Assembly: GCA_029202405.1 (NCBI GenBank) | Contig: CP119312.1 | Location: forward strand, 2,485,001 to 2,549,000 | Direction of reading: 5' to 3' | Length of the DNA: 64,000 bases | Origin: Candidatus Devosia phytovorans | Lineage (GTDB): Bacteria; Pseudomonadota; Alphaproteobacteria; Rhizobiales; Devosiaceae | In this document: positions 17,697 through 25,849 of the stretch, in pieces | Layout: the number at the start of each line of letters is the position of its first letter | Position numbering within the stretch: position 1 is the first letter of the stretch | Made by a program: the position numbers and the translations under genes | The notes under the pieces: generated by a model | The model's input: the letters and a program-made list of their open reading frames with translations, nothing else | What the model was told of the DNA's origin: nothing | Databases searched by the model: none

Positions 17697-17724
17697 AAAA
17701 AGGCCCGCCGAAGCGGGCCTTTTC
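17697..17724. terminator. Bidirectional rho-independent terminator between the MarR gene and bioY
   Basis: AAAAGGCCCGC-CGAA-GCGGGCCTTTT is a perfect 11-base stem with a CGAA loop and A/T runs on both sides, placed between two convergent genes, so it can stop transcription from either direction. Confidence 0.92.
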
Positions 17725-17743
17725 AATTTATGTCCGGCAGTGC

Positions 17744-18358
17744 CTAGCGGCGATTGCCGGTCAGGTTCCACAGACCGGTGACGGTCAGGGCGGCCAAAGC
17801 CATCTTGAGGATGTCCCAGACGATGAAGGGCTGGATGGCGCCAGCAAAGGCCGAGGCGACCACATTGTTCTGGTCGATCCAGCCAGCCTGGCCGGAGAGC
17901 GCCAGCAGGTAGACAAAACCGATCACCAGCAGCAGCGCTTCAGCGCCGATCATGACTGCGAACAGCACCAGTGGCTTGGCCGAGGCGCCGCGATCGGCCG
18001 CAAAGCCAACGATGGCGGCGAGCAGCAGGAAGCCAACGAGGAAGCCGCCGGTCGGGCCGACGAGATAGGCAAGGCCGCCACCGGTAGCAAAAACGGGAAG
18101 ACCGAAGGCGCCTTCGAGCAGGTAGAGCGCGACGGTGGCGACGCCGATACGCGCGCCAAAGGCAGCGGCCAGCGCCACGATGGCAAAGCTCTGCAGGGTC
18201 ACCGGCACGGGCCAGACCGGCACGCTGATCTTGGCACAGATGGTGATCAGCAGCGTACCGAGCACGACAGTCGCGATGTTGGATGCGAGTTTCGCAGCAT
18301 CGCCCTTGGGCTGGAACACACCGAGCAGCGTGTTGGGCGTGGTCAAAGTCACGGCCAT
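17744..18358 (-). CDS. bioY: Biotin transporter BioY (ECF substrate-binding component)
   Basis: A 204-residue membrane protein with six helices. The family core is visible: KISVPVWPVPVTLQSFAIV near residue 42, LYLLEGAFGLPVFATGGG near 77 and the LVGPTGGFLVGF motif near 98. Start is the ATG at 18358 behind a GGAAGG ribosome site; a longer frame adds 12 residues with poor context. It captures biotin, either alone or with an EcfAT module encoded elsewhere; no bioM/bioN partner is adjacent. I looked for a BioR box (TTAT..ATAA type) in the 92-bp upstream gap and saw none. Confidence 0.92.
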   Translation of the reverse strand: MAVTLTTPNTLLGVFQPKGDAAKLASNIATVVLGTLLITICAKISVPVWPVPVTLQSFAIVALAAAFGARIGVATVALYLLEGAFGLPVFATGGGLAYLVGPTGGFLVGFLLLAAIVGFAADRGASAKPLVLFAVMIGAEALLLVIGFVYLLALSGQAGWIDQNNVVASAFAGAIQPFIVWDILKMALAALTVTGLWNLTGNRR

Positions 18359-18450
18359 TTCATACCTTCCATGCTTGTTTGAGCCGGCGTCCATCGCTGG
18401 ACCGCTCTGTTCTAGTCACGACTTCATATTCTCTCGGCAAAGTGAGCGCA

Positions 18451-19359
18451 ATGGCATCGCCCGCCCCTTCCCTGTCCTTCGACCGCAAATTCGATCCCCG
18501 GACAGGCACGCCCGTCGTGGTGGCAGAAGGGATTGCGCGCGTTACGGCGCCCAATGCCAGCGCCTATACTTTCACCGGCACCAACAGTTTCCTGCTTGGC
18601 CACGAGCGGCTCGCGGTGATGGATCCGGGCCCCGATGATTCGACCCATCTGGGTGCCCTCAAGCGCGCCATCGGTGGTCGCCCGGTCGATGCGATCATCC
18701 TTACCCACACCCATCGCGACCACAGCGCCGCGGCACGGCGACTGGCGGACGATCTGAATGCCCCGCTGTGGTTCGGCGGCCAGCACCGCCTGTCACGGCC
18801 GCTGCGCCGCTTCGAACGCAATCCGATCCGCAGGTCCTGCGACTGGAGCCTGGTGCCCGATGTCACGCTGGTCGATGGCCAGCAGATCCAGGCTGGAGAC
18901 CTCGCGCTCACCGTGCACGCCACACCCGGCCATTGCGCCAACCACCTGGCCTTTTCCACGCCAGACATCCTCCTTAGCGGTGATCATGTCATGGGCTGGA
19001 ATTCGACGCTGGTGTCGGTACCGGACGGTTCGATGGCGGACTATTTCGCTTCGCTCGACAAGGTCATCGCTCTGCCGCAACGAACCTATGTACCGGCGCA
19101 TGGCGCCCCGATCGTCGACGGTACGGCCTATGCCCGCGCCTTGCGGGCGCATCGGCTGATGCGCAACGAACAGGTGCTGCGCGCTGTCCGCAGCGGCGCG
19201 CGGTCCATCTCGGCCATTGTCGGCAAGATTTATCCCGAACAGCCGCTGCCGGTGCGGCTCGCAGCAGCGATGACGATCAACGCCCATGTCGAATATCTAG
19301 AAGGTCTGGGGCAGCTGTCAGTCGCGCGCCCGTTCTGGGGCATGCGGATCACTGCATAG
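18451..19359 (+). CDS. Metallo-beta-lactamase-fold hydrolase (LACTB2-like)
   Basis: A 302-residue protein with the di-zinc motif THTHRDHSA near residue 86, a further ligand His in ATPGHCANH near 157 and Asp in LSGDHVMGW near 177. The C-terminal winged-helix part (about residues 230-302) with PVRLAAAMTINAHVEYLEGL is typical of the LACTB2 / MBL-fold group, which includes RNA endonucleases and hydrolases of small esters. The substrate is not known. Start ATG 18451 with a GTGAG site upstream. Divergent from bioY, its 3' end overlaps the DUF1499 gene by 11 bases. Confidence 0.82.
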   Translation: MASPAPSLSFDRKFDPRTGTPVVVAEGIARVTAPNASAYTFTGTNSFLLGHERLAVMDPGPDDSTHLGALKRAIGGRPVDAIILTHTHRDHSAAARRLADDLNAPLWFGGQHRLSRPLRRFERNPIRRSCDWSLVPDVTLVDGQQIQAGDLALTVHATPGHCANHLAFSTPDILLSGDHVMGWNSTLVSVPDGSMADYFASLDKVIALPQRTYVPAHGAPIVDGTAYARALRAHRLMRNEQVLRAVRSGARSISAIVGKIYPEQPLPVRLAAAMTINAHVEYLEGLGQLSVARPFWGMRITA

Positions 19360-20164
19360 CGTCAACGGCACCAGGGACTTCAGTCTCAACGGCTTCCGGG
19401 GGCAGGTTGGCCTCGGGATTGTCACGCAGCAGGGCCGTCACCGAATCGTCGAGCGCCTCGAGGAAGGCCTCGATCCGCAGGCCATTGTCGCCAAAATCGT
19501 GCAACGCATGCAGCGAGGCCGAGCGCATGTCCACCGTGGATTGCGTCTGCGTACCGGTGACGCGGATCACCACTTCCTCGCGCCAGCCCGGCAGCGTCAT
19601 GATCTGCGCATTGATCTGCCCCAGATCTTCCGATTGCCGCAGCATGCGAACATCCCAGCCATTGCCAGCGACGAGCGCGTTGACGAGGTCAAAGGTCGGC
19701 AGGAGGCCGAGTGGATAGGTGCGTGTTTCGGCATTGGGAAACTCCGCCGCCATTTCGGTACGCGAGAGCATCTTGGGCGTCGGCATTGCGGCGGTACCGG
19801 GCTCGAAGACCAGCGGCATCAACCCGCGATCAGTGGTCGCCATGTCGGTCACCGCCGGATAGCGCAGCATCAGGCTGCCGTACCAAGCATAGGGCAAGAG
19901 GCTGAGCGTCGCAAAGAACAGGCCGGCAAAGGCCTTGCTCCAACCCTGGTCGCCAGTTTGCCATAGTCGCCCCAACGCCAGAATGGCGGTGACCAGCGCC
20001 AACAGGCCGACAACGCCACCCACGAGGGCTGCGGCCGCGAACAGGTCGCTGGTGATCAGGCGCAGACGATGCAGAACCACGGCGATGATGACCAGAGGCA
20101 CGGCAATGCTGCCCAGCCGGCGTGCCCAGATGGCTGTCCGCGATGTCCTGATCAATATGCGCAA
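19349..20164 (-). CDS. DUF1499 family membrane-anchored protein
   Basis: A 271-residue protein. Three hydrophobic segments occupy about residues 18-95 (IAVPLVIIAVVL, AALVGGVVGLLALVTAILAL and a third near FFATLSLLPYAWYG). The remaining domain contains YPLGLLPTFDLVNALVAGNGWDV and TVDMRSASLHALHDFGDNGLRIEAFLEAL, the conserved DUF1499 pattern (D.RS.S..G..D.G.N..RI..FL). No function is established for the family. It follows pdxH on the same strand with 83 bases between. Confidence 0.8.
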   Translation of the reverse strand: MRILIRTSRTAIWARRLGSIAVPLVIIAVVLHRLRLITSDLFAAAALVGGVVGLLALVTAILALGRLWQTGDQGWSKAFAGLFFATLSLLPYAWYGSLMLRYPAVTDMATTDRGLMPLVFEPGTAAMPTPKMLSRTEMAAEFPNAETRTYPLGLLPTFDLVNALVAGNGWDVRMLRQSEDLGQINAQIMTLPGWREEVVIRVTGTQTQSTVDMRSASLHALHDFGDNGLRIEAFLEALDDSVTALLRDNPEANLPPEAVETEVPGAVDAMQ

Positions 20165-20247
20165 GTCGGCCTCTTCACCTGACCGGCAAGTCTAGTGGCA
20201 AGGTGTTGCGCGAACTTGAAGATTTTCCGCTCGCGCGCAATTTCCCG

Positions 20248-20871
20248 TTAAGGATAGAGCCGGCTGCTGATCCAGCCATCGCCCTGTCGCGTGAAGCGGA
20301 CGCGGTCATGCAGGCGATATTGGCCGTCTTTCCAGAATTCGATGCTCTGCGGCACGATGCGGAAGCCGGACCAATGGGGCGGCCGCACGACATCGCCGTC
20401 ACCAACCCTTTCAGTCAGCTGGGCAACCTGCTGCTCGAGGGTTTCCCGATCAGCGAGCGGGCGCGATTGCCGCGATACGGATGAGGCGATCTGGCTGCCC
20501 TTGTGGCGGCTGGCGAAATAGGCATCGGCCTCTTCCGGCGTCACCACTTCCACCGGGCCGCGCACCCGTACCTGCCGGCGCAGCGACTTCCAGTGCATCA
20601 GCATGGCCGCCTTGGGCTGGGCGAGAAGCTGTTTGCCCTTCTCGCTTTCGAAATTGGTGAAAAAACAGAAGCCACGCGAATCGCGGGCGTTGAGTAGCAC
20701 CATGCGCACATCGGGCAGTCCGTCATCATCTACTGTCGCCAGCGACAGGGCATGGGGATCATTGGGCTCGGCCTCCTGGGCCAGGGCGTACCATTCCTCG
20801 AACAGGGCAAAAGGATCAAGATCGGTGCGATCGCTGTCGTCAAAAAGGCGTTCTGTGAGGGTTTGCAGCAT
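20248..20871 (-). CDS. pdxH: Pyridoxamine/pyridoxine 5'-phosphate oxidase
   Basis: A 207-residue FMN enzyme making pyridoxal 5'-phosphate. The start at 20871 has GGAG six bases upstream; an ATG 36 bases earlier has no ribosome site. Motifs: MVLLNARDSRGFCFFTNFES near residue 57, the LRRQVRVRGPVE segment near 95, SRQSRPLADRETL near 137 and the C-terminal signature FWKDGQYRLHDRVRF.R near 180 with the ending SSRLYP, which is the classic PdxH end. Divergent from the DnaJ-like gene. Confidence 0.95.
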   Translation of the reverse strand: MLQTLTERLFDDSDRTDLDPFALFEEWYALAQEAEPNDPHALSLATVDDDGLPDVRMVLLNARDSRGFCFFTNFESEKGKQLLAQPKAAMLMHWKSLRRQVRVRGPVEVVTPEEADAYFASRHKGSQIASSVSRQSRPLADRETLEQQVAQLTERVGDGDVVRPPHWSGFRIVPQSIEFWKDGQYRLHDRVRFTRQGDGWISSRLYP

Positions 20872-20968
20872 GATGACTCCGATCCCTTGGTCGGGTGAAC
20901 TGGACATTGTGCGGGGCCGTGGCCATATAGGACTCGAAACCGGGGCGAAGCAACGCCCGACTCATTGA

Positions 20969-21949
20969 ATGGACCAGATGCGCGATCCCTATACCGTGCT
21001 TGGGGTGCCACGTTCAGCGAGCGAGAAGGACATCAAGTCCGCCTATCGCAAACTGGCCAAGAAGTATCACCCCGATCAGAACCCTGATGATCCTTCGGCG
21101 CACGGCAAGTTTGCCGAGGCGACCAATGCCTATGACCTGCTGACCGACGCGGAAAAGCGCGGCCAGTTCGATCGCGGCGAGATCGATGCCGATGGCAATC
21201 CGAAATATGCCGGCTTCAATCCGGGCGGATTTTCGGGCGGTGCCGGTACGCGCGGCGGCCGCAGCGGTGCCGGTGGCTTCTCGGCCGAAGATATCCTCAA
21301 GGAATTCATGAGCGGCTTCGGCGGCCAGCAGCGTGGCGGTGCCGGTCCGGGCGCAGGCGCGCGCGGCTTTGCCGGCGGCAATGGCGGTCAATGGGATCCG
21401 TTTGCCGGTACGGCCGCTGGCGGTCCGGGCGGCGGTCGGAGCATGAAGGGCGAAGATATCGTGGTCAATGCCACAGCATCGCTTGAAGAGGCTCACAAGG
21501 CCGGCTCGATCCAGGTGCGCATGCCTTCGGGCAAGATGCTGTCGGTCAAGCTGCCGGAGAAGCTCGAAGAGGGCCAGCAAATCCGCCTCAAGGGCCAGGG
21601 CTCGCCCGGCCTCGGCGAACCCGGCGATGCGCTCGTCACCGTGCGCTTTGAAAAGTCCAAGCAGTTCCGCCGCGATGGCTCCGACATCCGCACCGACGTG
21701 CCGATCACGCTCTATGAAGCGGTGCTCGGCGCCAAGGTGCGCGTGCCCACGCTGGATGGTTCGGTCGAGCTCAACCTGCCGCCTGGCATCGATACCGGCA
21801 AGGCACTGCGCCTCAAGGGCAAGGGCCTCTACGGCGACGGCGATCTTTACGCCAATCTCAAGGTGGTGCTACCGCCCGGCGGCGACGCCGATCTTGAGGC
21901 GCTGGCCCGCTTCATGCGCGACCAGAAGCCCTACAAGGTCCGTGACTAG
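20969..21949 (+). CDS. DnaJ-class co-chaperone, CbpA-like (J domain plus DnaJ C-terminal domains)
   Basis: A 326-residue protein. The J domain (residues about 6-72) has the HPD tripeptide at 34-36 in KKYHPDQNPDD. A Gly-rich linker spans about residues 80-155. The two C-terminal substrate-binding domains follow (about 160-320) with LPEKLEEGQQIRLKGQGSPG and LNLPPGIDTGKALRLKGKGL. There is no zinc-finger CXXCXGXG region, so it is the CbpA/type II class and not DnaJ itself. It would stimulate DnaK. It overlaps the convergent tRNA-modification gene by four bases. Confidence 0.9.
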   Translation: MDQMRDPYTVLGVPRSASEKDIKSAYRKLAKKYHPDQNPDDPSAHGKFAEATNAYDLLTDAEKRGQFDRGEIDADGNPKYAGFNPGGFSGGAGTRGGRSGAGGFSAEDILKEFMSGFGGQQRGGAGPGAGARGFAGGNGGQWDPFAGTAAGGPGGGRSMKGEDIVVNATASLEEAHKAGSIQVRMPSGKMLSVKLPEKLEEGQQIRLKGQGSPGLGEPGDALVTVRFEKSKQFRRDGSDIRTDVPITLYEAVLGAKVRVPTLDGSVELNLPPGIDTGKALRLKGKGLYGDGDLYANLKVVLPPGGDADLEALARFMRDQKPYKVRD

Positions 21950-22887
21950 GGCCGCGGTGCCGCGGCCCTCTGCAAACGATCATTGATCGCCTCGCCCAGT
22001 CCGTAGTCGGGGATCGGTGCGACGGCGATCGTTTTCGTATCCAGCGCATCCAGCTCGTGCAGCATGGAAAAAAGGTTTCGCGCGGCTTCATGCAGGTCAG
22101 CTGACGGCGACAGGTTCCGCATTGGGCCTGCAAATTCGGCCGCCCGACCGAAGGCCAGATAGGCCTCGCCAGCCTGCGGCTCGGCATCGAGCCGCATCAG
22201 CGCATTGGGTGCATAGTGGCTCGCCAGCATGCCTGGCGCCGCGATGGCGGCGTGCTTTTCGGCGACCTCCACCGTCGCGCCCAGCAGGCGCTCGATCTCC
22301 TCGCGCGCCACGGCCCCTGCCCGCAACTGCACCAGCCGCTCGTCCTCGATGCGGATGATGGTCGACTCCACGCCCGCATGACACGGTCCGCCGTCCAGAA
22401 CGGGCACCTTGCCGGCAAACCCCAGCCGCACCTGATAGGCCGAGGTCGGCGACAGCCGTCCAGACGGATTGGCCGAGGGCGCGGCCAGTGGCCGGCCGAC
22501 CGCGGCAATCAGCTCCAGTGCAATCGGATGATCGGGAATGCGAATGGCCACGGTATCGAGCCCAGCCGTCGCCACATCGGCCAGTCCATGGCCCGGCTTT
22601 TGCGGCAGCACCAGCGTCAGGCTGCCTGGCCACAGCGCCGCAGCCTTGCGGGCAAAAGGCGAAAACTCGGCCACCGTCTCGGCCATGGCGAGATCGGCGC
22701 AATGGATGATCAGCGGATTGAAACGCGGCCGCCCCTTGGTCTCGTAGATCGACAGTACCGCATCGGCATCCGTCGCGTCGGCGCCCAGACCATAGACGGT
22801 TTCGGTCGGAAAGGCACAGAGCTTGCCGGCACTCAGGATTTCTGCAGCTTCGGCGACAGTCTTGGGATCGACGGCGGTCTGTTTCAT
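21946..22887 (-). CDS. L-threonylcarbamoyladenylate synthase (Sua5 type)
   Basis: A 313-residue two-domain enzyme of the t6A tRNA modification pathway. The N-terminal YrdC/TsaC domain (about residues 8-195) has FPTETVYGLGADATD, KGRPRFNPLIIH and the APSANPSGRLSPT motif. The C-terminal Sua5 domain (about 210-313) starts after GMLASHYAPNA. It makes threonylcarbamoyl-AMP from Thr, bicarbonate and ATP. Start ATG 22887 matches the family; a longer frame to 22962 has no support. Divergent from the deacetylase-like gene, 68 bases apart. Confidence 0.93.
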   Translation of the reverse strand: MKQTAVDPKTVAEAAEILSAGKLCAFPTETVYGLGADATDADAVLSIYETKGRPRFNPLIIHCADLAMAETVAEFSPFARKAAALWPGSLTLVLPQKPGHGLADVATAGLDTVAIRIPDHPIALELIAAVGRPLAAPSANPSGRLSPTSAYQVRLGFAGKVPVLDGGPCHAGVESTIIRIEDERLVQLRAGAVAREEIERLLGATVEVAEKHAAIAAPGMLASHYAPNALMRLDAEPQAGEAYLAFGRAAEFAGPMRNLSPSADLHEAARNLFSMLHELDALDTKTIAVAPIPDYGLGEAINDRLQRAAAPRP

Positions 22888-22955
22888 CGCGGTTGTTTGA
22901 CAATGACGCCCTCGCGCGTCAAGACCAAGTGACGAATCATGGAGACTCACCCCGC

Positions 22956-23903
22956 GTGACAACGCTGCTCGTCAGTCAGCCGAACTTTGCCGACCATGTC
23001 ACACCGCAGGGACATCCCGAGCGCGCCGATCGCATCCGTGCCGTCGAAGACGTGCTGAGCCAATCCCGCTTCGACAAGCTTGTCCGCCGCGACGCGCCAT
23101 CGGGCGATCTCACGCTGGCCGAACTCGTGCATGATAGCCAATATCTCGCCCGTTTGCGCGAGGCGCGCCCCGCCGAAGGCATCCGCCAGCTCGACGCCGA
23201 CACCTACATTTCCGGCAATTCGCTCAACGCGGTCACGCAAGGACTCGGCGGCGCGCTTTCCGCCCTGGACGCCGTCCTGCTCGGCGAAGTGGACAATGCC
23301 TTCTGCGCCATCCGGCCGCCTGGCCACCACGCCGAAATCGCGACGCCCATGGGCTTTTGCCTGATCAACACAGTCGCCGTGGTCGCCCGGGAGGCGCAGC
23401 GCAAATATGGTGCGGAGCGGATCGCCATCATTGATTTCGACGTACACCACGGCAATGGCACGCAGGATATCTTCAAGGCCGACCCGACGGTGTTCTACGC
23501 CTCCAGCCACCAGATGCCGCTCTATCCCGGCACGGGCAATCCTGCCGAAACGGGCGTCGGCAATATTTTCAACGTCGCTCTCGATGAAAACAGCGATGGC
23601 GCGGCAATGCGTGACGCCTATCTCACCCGCATCATCCCGGCGCTCCTCAACTTTTCGCCCGATCTGATCCTGCTCTCGGCGGGCTTTGACGCGCATGAGC
23701 GCGACCCACTGGCCCAGCTCAACTGGCAGTCGTCGGATTTCTCCTGGCTCACCGGCAAACTGATGGATGCCGCTGACCGGACCTGTGGCAATCGCATTGT
23801 GTCGCTGCTCGAAGGTGGCTATGACCTCAAGGGCCTGGCGGGTGGCGCGAGCCATCATGTCGCCATGCTGATGGACGGCGCCGTCGGGCGCCTCGACGAA
23901 TAG
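22956..23903 (+). CDS. Histone deacetylase-family amidohydrolase (acetylpolyamine or acetoin-utilisation type)
   Basis: A 315-residue zinc hydrolase. I take the GTG at 22956 as start, since the family begins MTTLL.S.P....H.TP.GHPER. Active-site motifs: RPPGHHAE near residue 115, IDFDVHHGNGTQDIF near 155, the FYASSHQMPLYPGTG stretch near 180, LILLSAGFDAHERDPLA near 230 and LLEGGYDLKGL near 285. These include the two His, two Asp and zinc ligands. Substrates in bacteria include acetylated polyamines; this one cannot be fixed. It precedes xseB by nine bases, an order common in rhizobia. Confidence 0.9.
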   Translation: MTTLLVSQPNFADHVTPQGHPERADRIRAVEDVLSQSRFDKLVRRDAPSGDLTLAELVHDSQYLARLREARPAEGIRQLDADTYISGNSLNAVTQGLGGALSALDAVLLGEVDNAFCAIRPPGHHAEIATPMGFCLINTVAVVAREAQRKYGAERIAIIDFDVHHGNGTQDIFKADPTVFYASSHQMPLYPGTGNPAETGVGNIFNVALDENSDGAAMRDAYLTRIIPALLNFSPDLILLSAGFDAHERDPLAQLNWQSSDFSWLTGKLMDAADRTCGNRIVSLLEGGYDLKGLAGGASHHVAMLMDGAVGRLDE

Positions 23904-23912
23904 GGGTGCCAA

Positions 23913-24155
23913 ATGGCCGACAATGACGACGTGAAAACTCTGAGCTTCGAAGCCGCTTTGGCCCAGCTCGAAGAGATTGTCGGCAAGCTTGAATCTGGCC
24001 GTGCCCCGCTCGCCGAATCCATCGCCATCTATGAGCGCGGCGAGGCTCTCAAGGCGCATTGCGAAACGCTGCTGCGCACCGCCGAAGCCCGTATCGAAAA
24101 GATCACGCTGTCCCGCGACGGCAAGCCGACCGGCACCGAGCCGCTGGACGCCTGA
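23913..24155 (+). CDS. xseB: Exodeoxyribonuclease VII small subunit
   Basis: An 80-residue helical protein with the family signature LSFEAALAQLEEIVGKLESG and SIAIYERGEALKAHCETLL. It joins XseA (not in the window) in the nuclease that degrades single-stranded DNA. It sits nine bases after the deacetylase-family gene and five bases before SCO1, so it is in one operon. Confidence 0.95.
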   Translation: MADNDDVKTLSFEAALAQLEEIVGKLESGRAPLAESIAIYERGEALKAHCETLLRTAEARIEKITLSRDGKPTGTEPLDA

Positions 24156-24160
24156 GCCAA

Positions 24161-24769
24161 ATGGCCACTGCATCGAAGTCGCTGCGCAACTTCCGCATCG
24201 TGTTGTGGGCGCTGGTGGCGGTCGTTGCCATTGGCGCGACCGCGCTCGTCATCTTTCGTCCCCCTGCCCGCCCCCTCGGCGTGACGGGACAGGAGTTTGC
24301 GCTCAATTCCACCAAGGGCGGCGCCTTCACACAGGATGATCTCAAGGGCGTGCCGAGCCTGATCTTTTTCGGCTTCACCTTCTGCCCCGACGTCTGTCCG
24401 ACCACCTTGGCCGAAACCACCGCGATCCGCGCCGAGCTGGGCCTGACACCCGAGCAGCTGCGGATCATCTTCGTGTCGGTCGACCCCGAGCGCGACACGC
24501 TGGATATGGTGCGCGACTATGTCGAGGGCTTCGATCCGTCCATCATCGGCCTCGTCGGCCATGACCTGACGCAGACCGAAAATGCCAAAAAGGCTTTCGG
24601 CGTGTTTTCGGAAAAGGTCGAGAGCGAGCCAGGCGACCCCTACTACCTGGTCAACCACACGGCGCTTACGTTCCTGATCAATGACGACGGCAGCTTCCAG
24701 GGCACGATTGCCTATGAAGAGGCCCATGACACGGCCGTTGCCAAGGTCAAACGCCTGGTCGAAGGATGA
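24161..24769 (+). CDS. SCO1/SenC family copper chaperone/thioredoxin-like protein
   Basis: A 202-residue membrane-anchored protein. One N-terminal membrane helix (about residues 12-32) is followed by the thioredoxin-like SCO domain. The copper ligands are visible: Cys75 and Cys79 in FCPDVCPTT and His166 in VNHTALT. SCO proteins help insert copper into cytochrome oxidase Cu-A or act as thiol reductases. There are no cox genes nearby. It lies between xseB and tlyA, with an ATGA overlap into tlyA, a place where related genomes often have dxs. Confidence 0.92.
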   Translation: MATASKSLRNFRIVLWALVAVVAIGATALVIFRPPARPLGVTGQEFALNSTKGGAFTQDDLKGVPSLIFFGFTFCPDVCPTTLAETTAIRAELGLTPEQLRIIFVSVDPERDTLDMVRDYVEGFDPSIIGLVGHDLTQTENAKKAFGVFSEKVESEPGDPYYLVNHTALTFLINDDGSFQGTIAYEEAHDTAVAKVKRLVEG

Positions 24770-25506
24770 GCGAACGTATCCGCCTCGATCTGGCACTGGA
24801 GCAGCGCGGCCTTGTACCCAGCCGCGCGAGGGCACGCGACGCCATTCTCCGCGGCACCGTGACCATCAATGGCGCGACCGCTGACAAACCCAACCGCATG
24901 GTGGGACGCGACGATGTTTTGGCCCTCAGTGATCCGGCCGCCAACTACGTGTCCCGCGCGGCGCTGAAGCTTGTGGCAGGCCTCGACGCCGGCACGATCG
25001 ATCCAAGCGGCAAAACCTGCATCGACGTCGGCGCCTCGACAGGTGGCTTCACCCAGGTGCTGATGGAGCGCGGTGCGCGCCGGATCTACGCTGTCGATGT
25101 CGGCCATGACCAGTTTCACGACCGCCTCAAGGGTAGCGACCGCGTGGTCAGCATGGAAGGCGTCAACGCCCGCGACCTGACGACAGGCGACATTCCCGAA
25201 CCAATCGACCTGCTGGTTTCCGACATCAGCTTCGTCTCCGTCACCAAGGTGCTCGATGCGCCGCTGGCGCTATGCACACCTACGGCGGAAGCGGTGATCC
25301 TCTTCAAGCCGCAGTTCGAGGTGGGCCGCGAGAATGTCGGCAAGGGCGGTATCGTCAATGACGAGGCGGCCATCGCAACGGCTTTGACAGATGTCATTGC
25401 CTATGTCGAAGGGCACGGCTTCAAGCATCGTGTCTCCGTGACCTCGCCCATTGCTGGCGGCGATGGGAATGTGGAGACGGTACTGGTCTTTGGCCGCTCG
25501 GCCTGA
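24766..25506 (+). CDS. tlyA: TlyA family rRNA 2'-O-methyltransferase/hemolysin-like protein
   Basis: A 246-residue protein with an S4 RNA-binding domain at the start (residues 5-60: RLDLALEQRGLVPSRARARD) and an FtsJ-like methyltransferase domain after it. The SAM site is DVGASTGGFTQVLMERGA near residue 86; KPQFEVGRENVGKGGIV near 183 is the TlyA signature. Members methylate ribose in 16S and/or 23S rRNA; some are reported as hemolysins. It overlaps the SCO1 stop by four bases. Confidence 0.92.
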   Translation: MSERIRLDLALEQRGLVPSRARARDAILRGTVTINGATADKPNRMVGRDDVLALSDPAANYVSRAALKLVAGLDAGTIDPSGKTCIDVGASTGGFTQVLMERGARRIYAVDVGHDQFHDRLKGSDRVVSMEGVNARDLTTGDIPEPIDLLVSDISFVSVTKVLDAPLALCTPTAEAVILFKPQFEVGRENVGKGGIVNDEAAIATALTDVIAYVEGHGFKHRVSVTSPIAGGDGNVETVLVFGRSA

Positions 25507-25538
25507 GTTTTTCAGATAGTGATTTTATTGGAGCCGGC

Positions 25539-25847
25539 ATGACCGACGGCAATGACGACTATGTCTATGATGAAGCTACGGGCGAATGGCGTCCGGGGTC
25601 CGAAATAGCCGCTGCCAAAGCACCGGCATCAGCATTGGTCGTGGTGGACGCGGCAGGCACGGCGATAGCCGATGGCGACTCGGTGGTCCTCATCAAGGAC
25701 CTCAAGGTCAAGGGCGCCGGCCAGACGCTCAAGCAAGGCACCGTCATCAAGTCGATCCGGCTGACCGACAATCCCGAGGAAATCGACTGCCGGCACGACG
25801 CCATCAAGGGCCTCGTGCTGCGCACCGAATTCGTCCGCAAGCGCTAG
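25539..25847 (+). CDS. PhnA/YjdM-like protein (zinc-ribbon-less form)
   Basis: A 102-residue protein. The C-terminal part VVLIKDLKVKGAGQTLKQGT and IDCRHDAIKGLVLRTEFVRK is the PhnA domain conserved from E. coli YjdM, once linked to phosphonate use by location but of unclear function. The front (DYVYDEATGEWRP) replaces the usual zinc ribbon, as in the short alphaproteobacterial form. It lies 32 bases after tlyA on the same strand and two bases before the convergent aroC end. Confidence 0.82.
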   Translation: MTDGNDDYVYDEATGEWRPGSEIAAAKAPASALVVVDAAGTAIADGDSVVLIKDLKVKGAGQTLKQGTVIKSIRLTDNPEEIDCRHDAIKGLVLRTEFVRKR

Positions 25848-25849
25848 CG

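Noticed and set aside
18359..18450. BioR operator in the bioY upstream gap
   Set aside because: The expected TTATxxATAA-type palindrome is not present.
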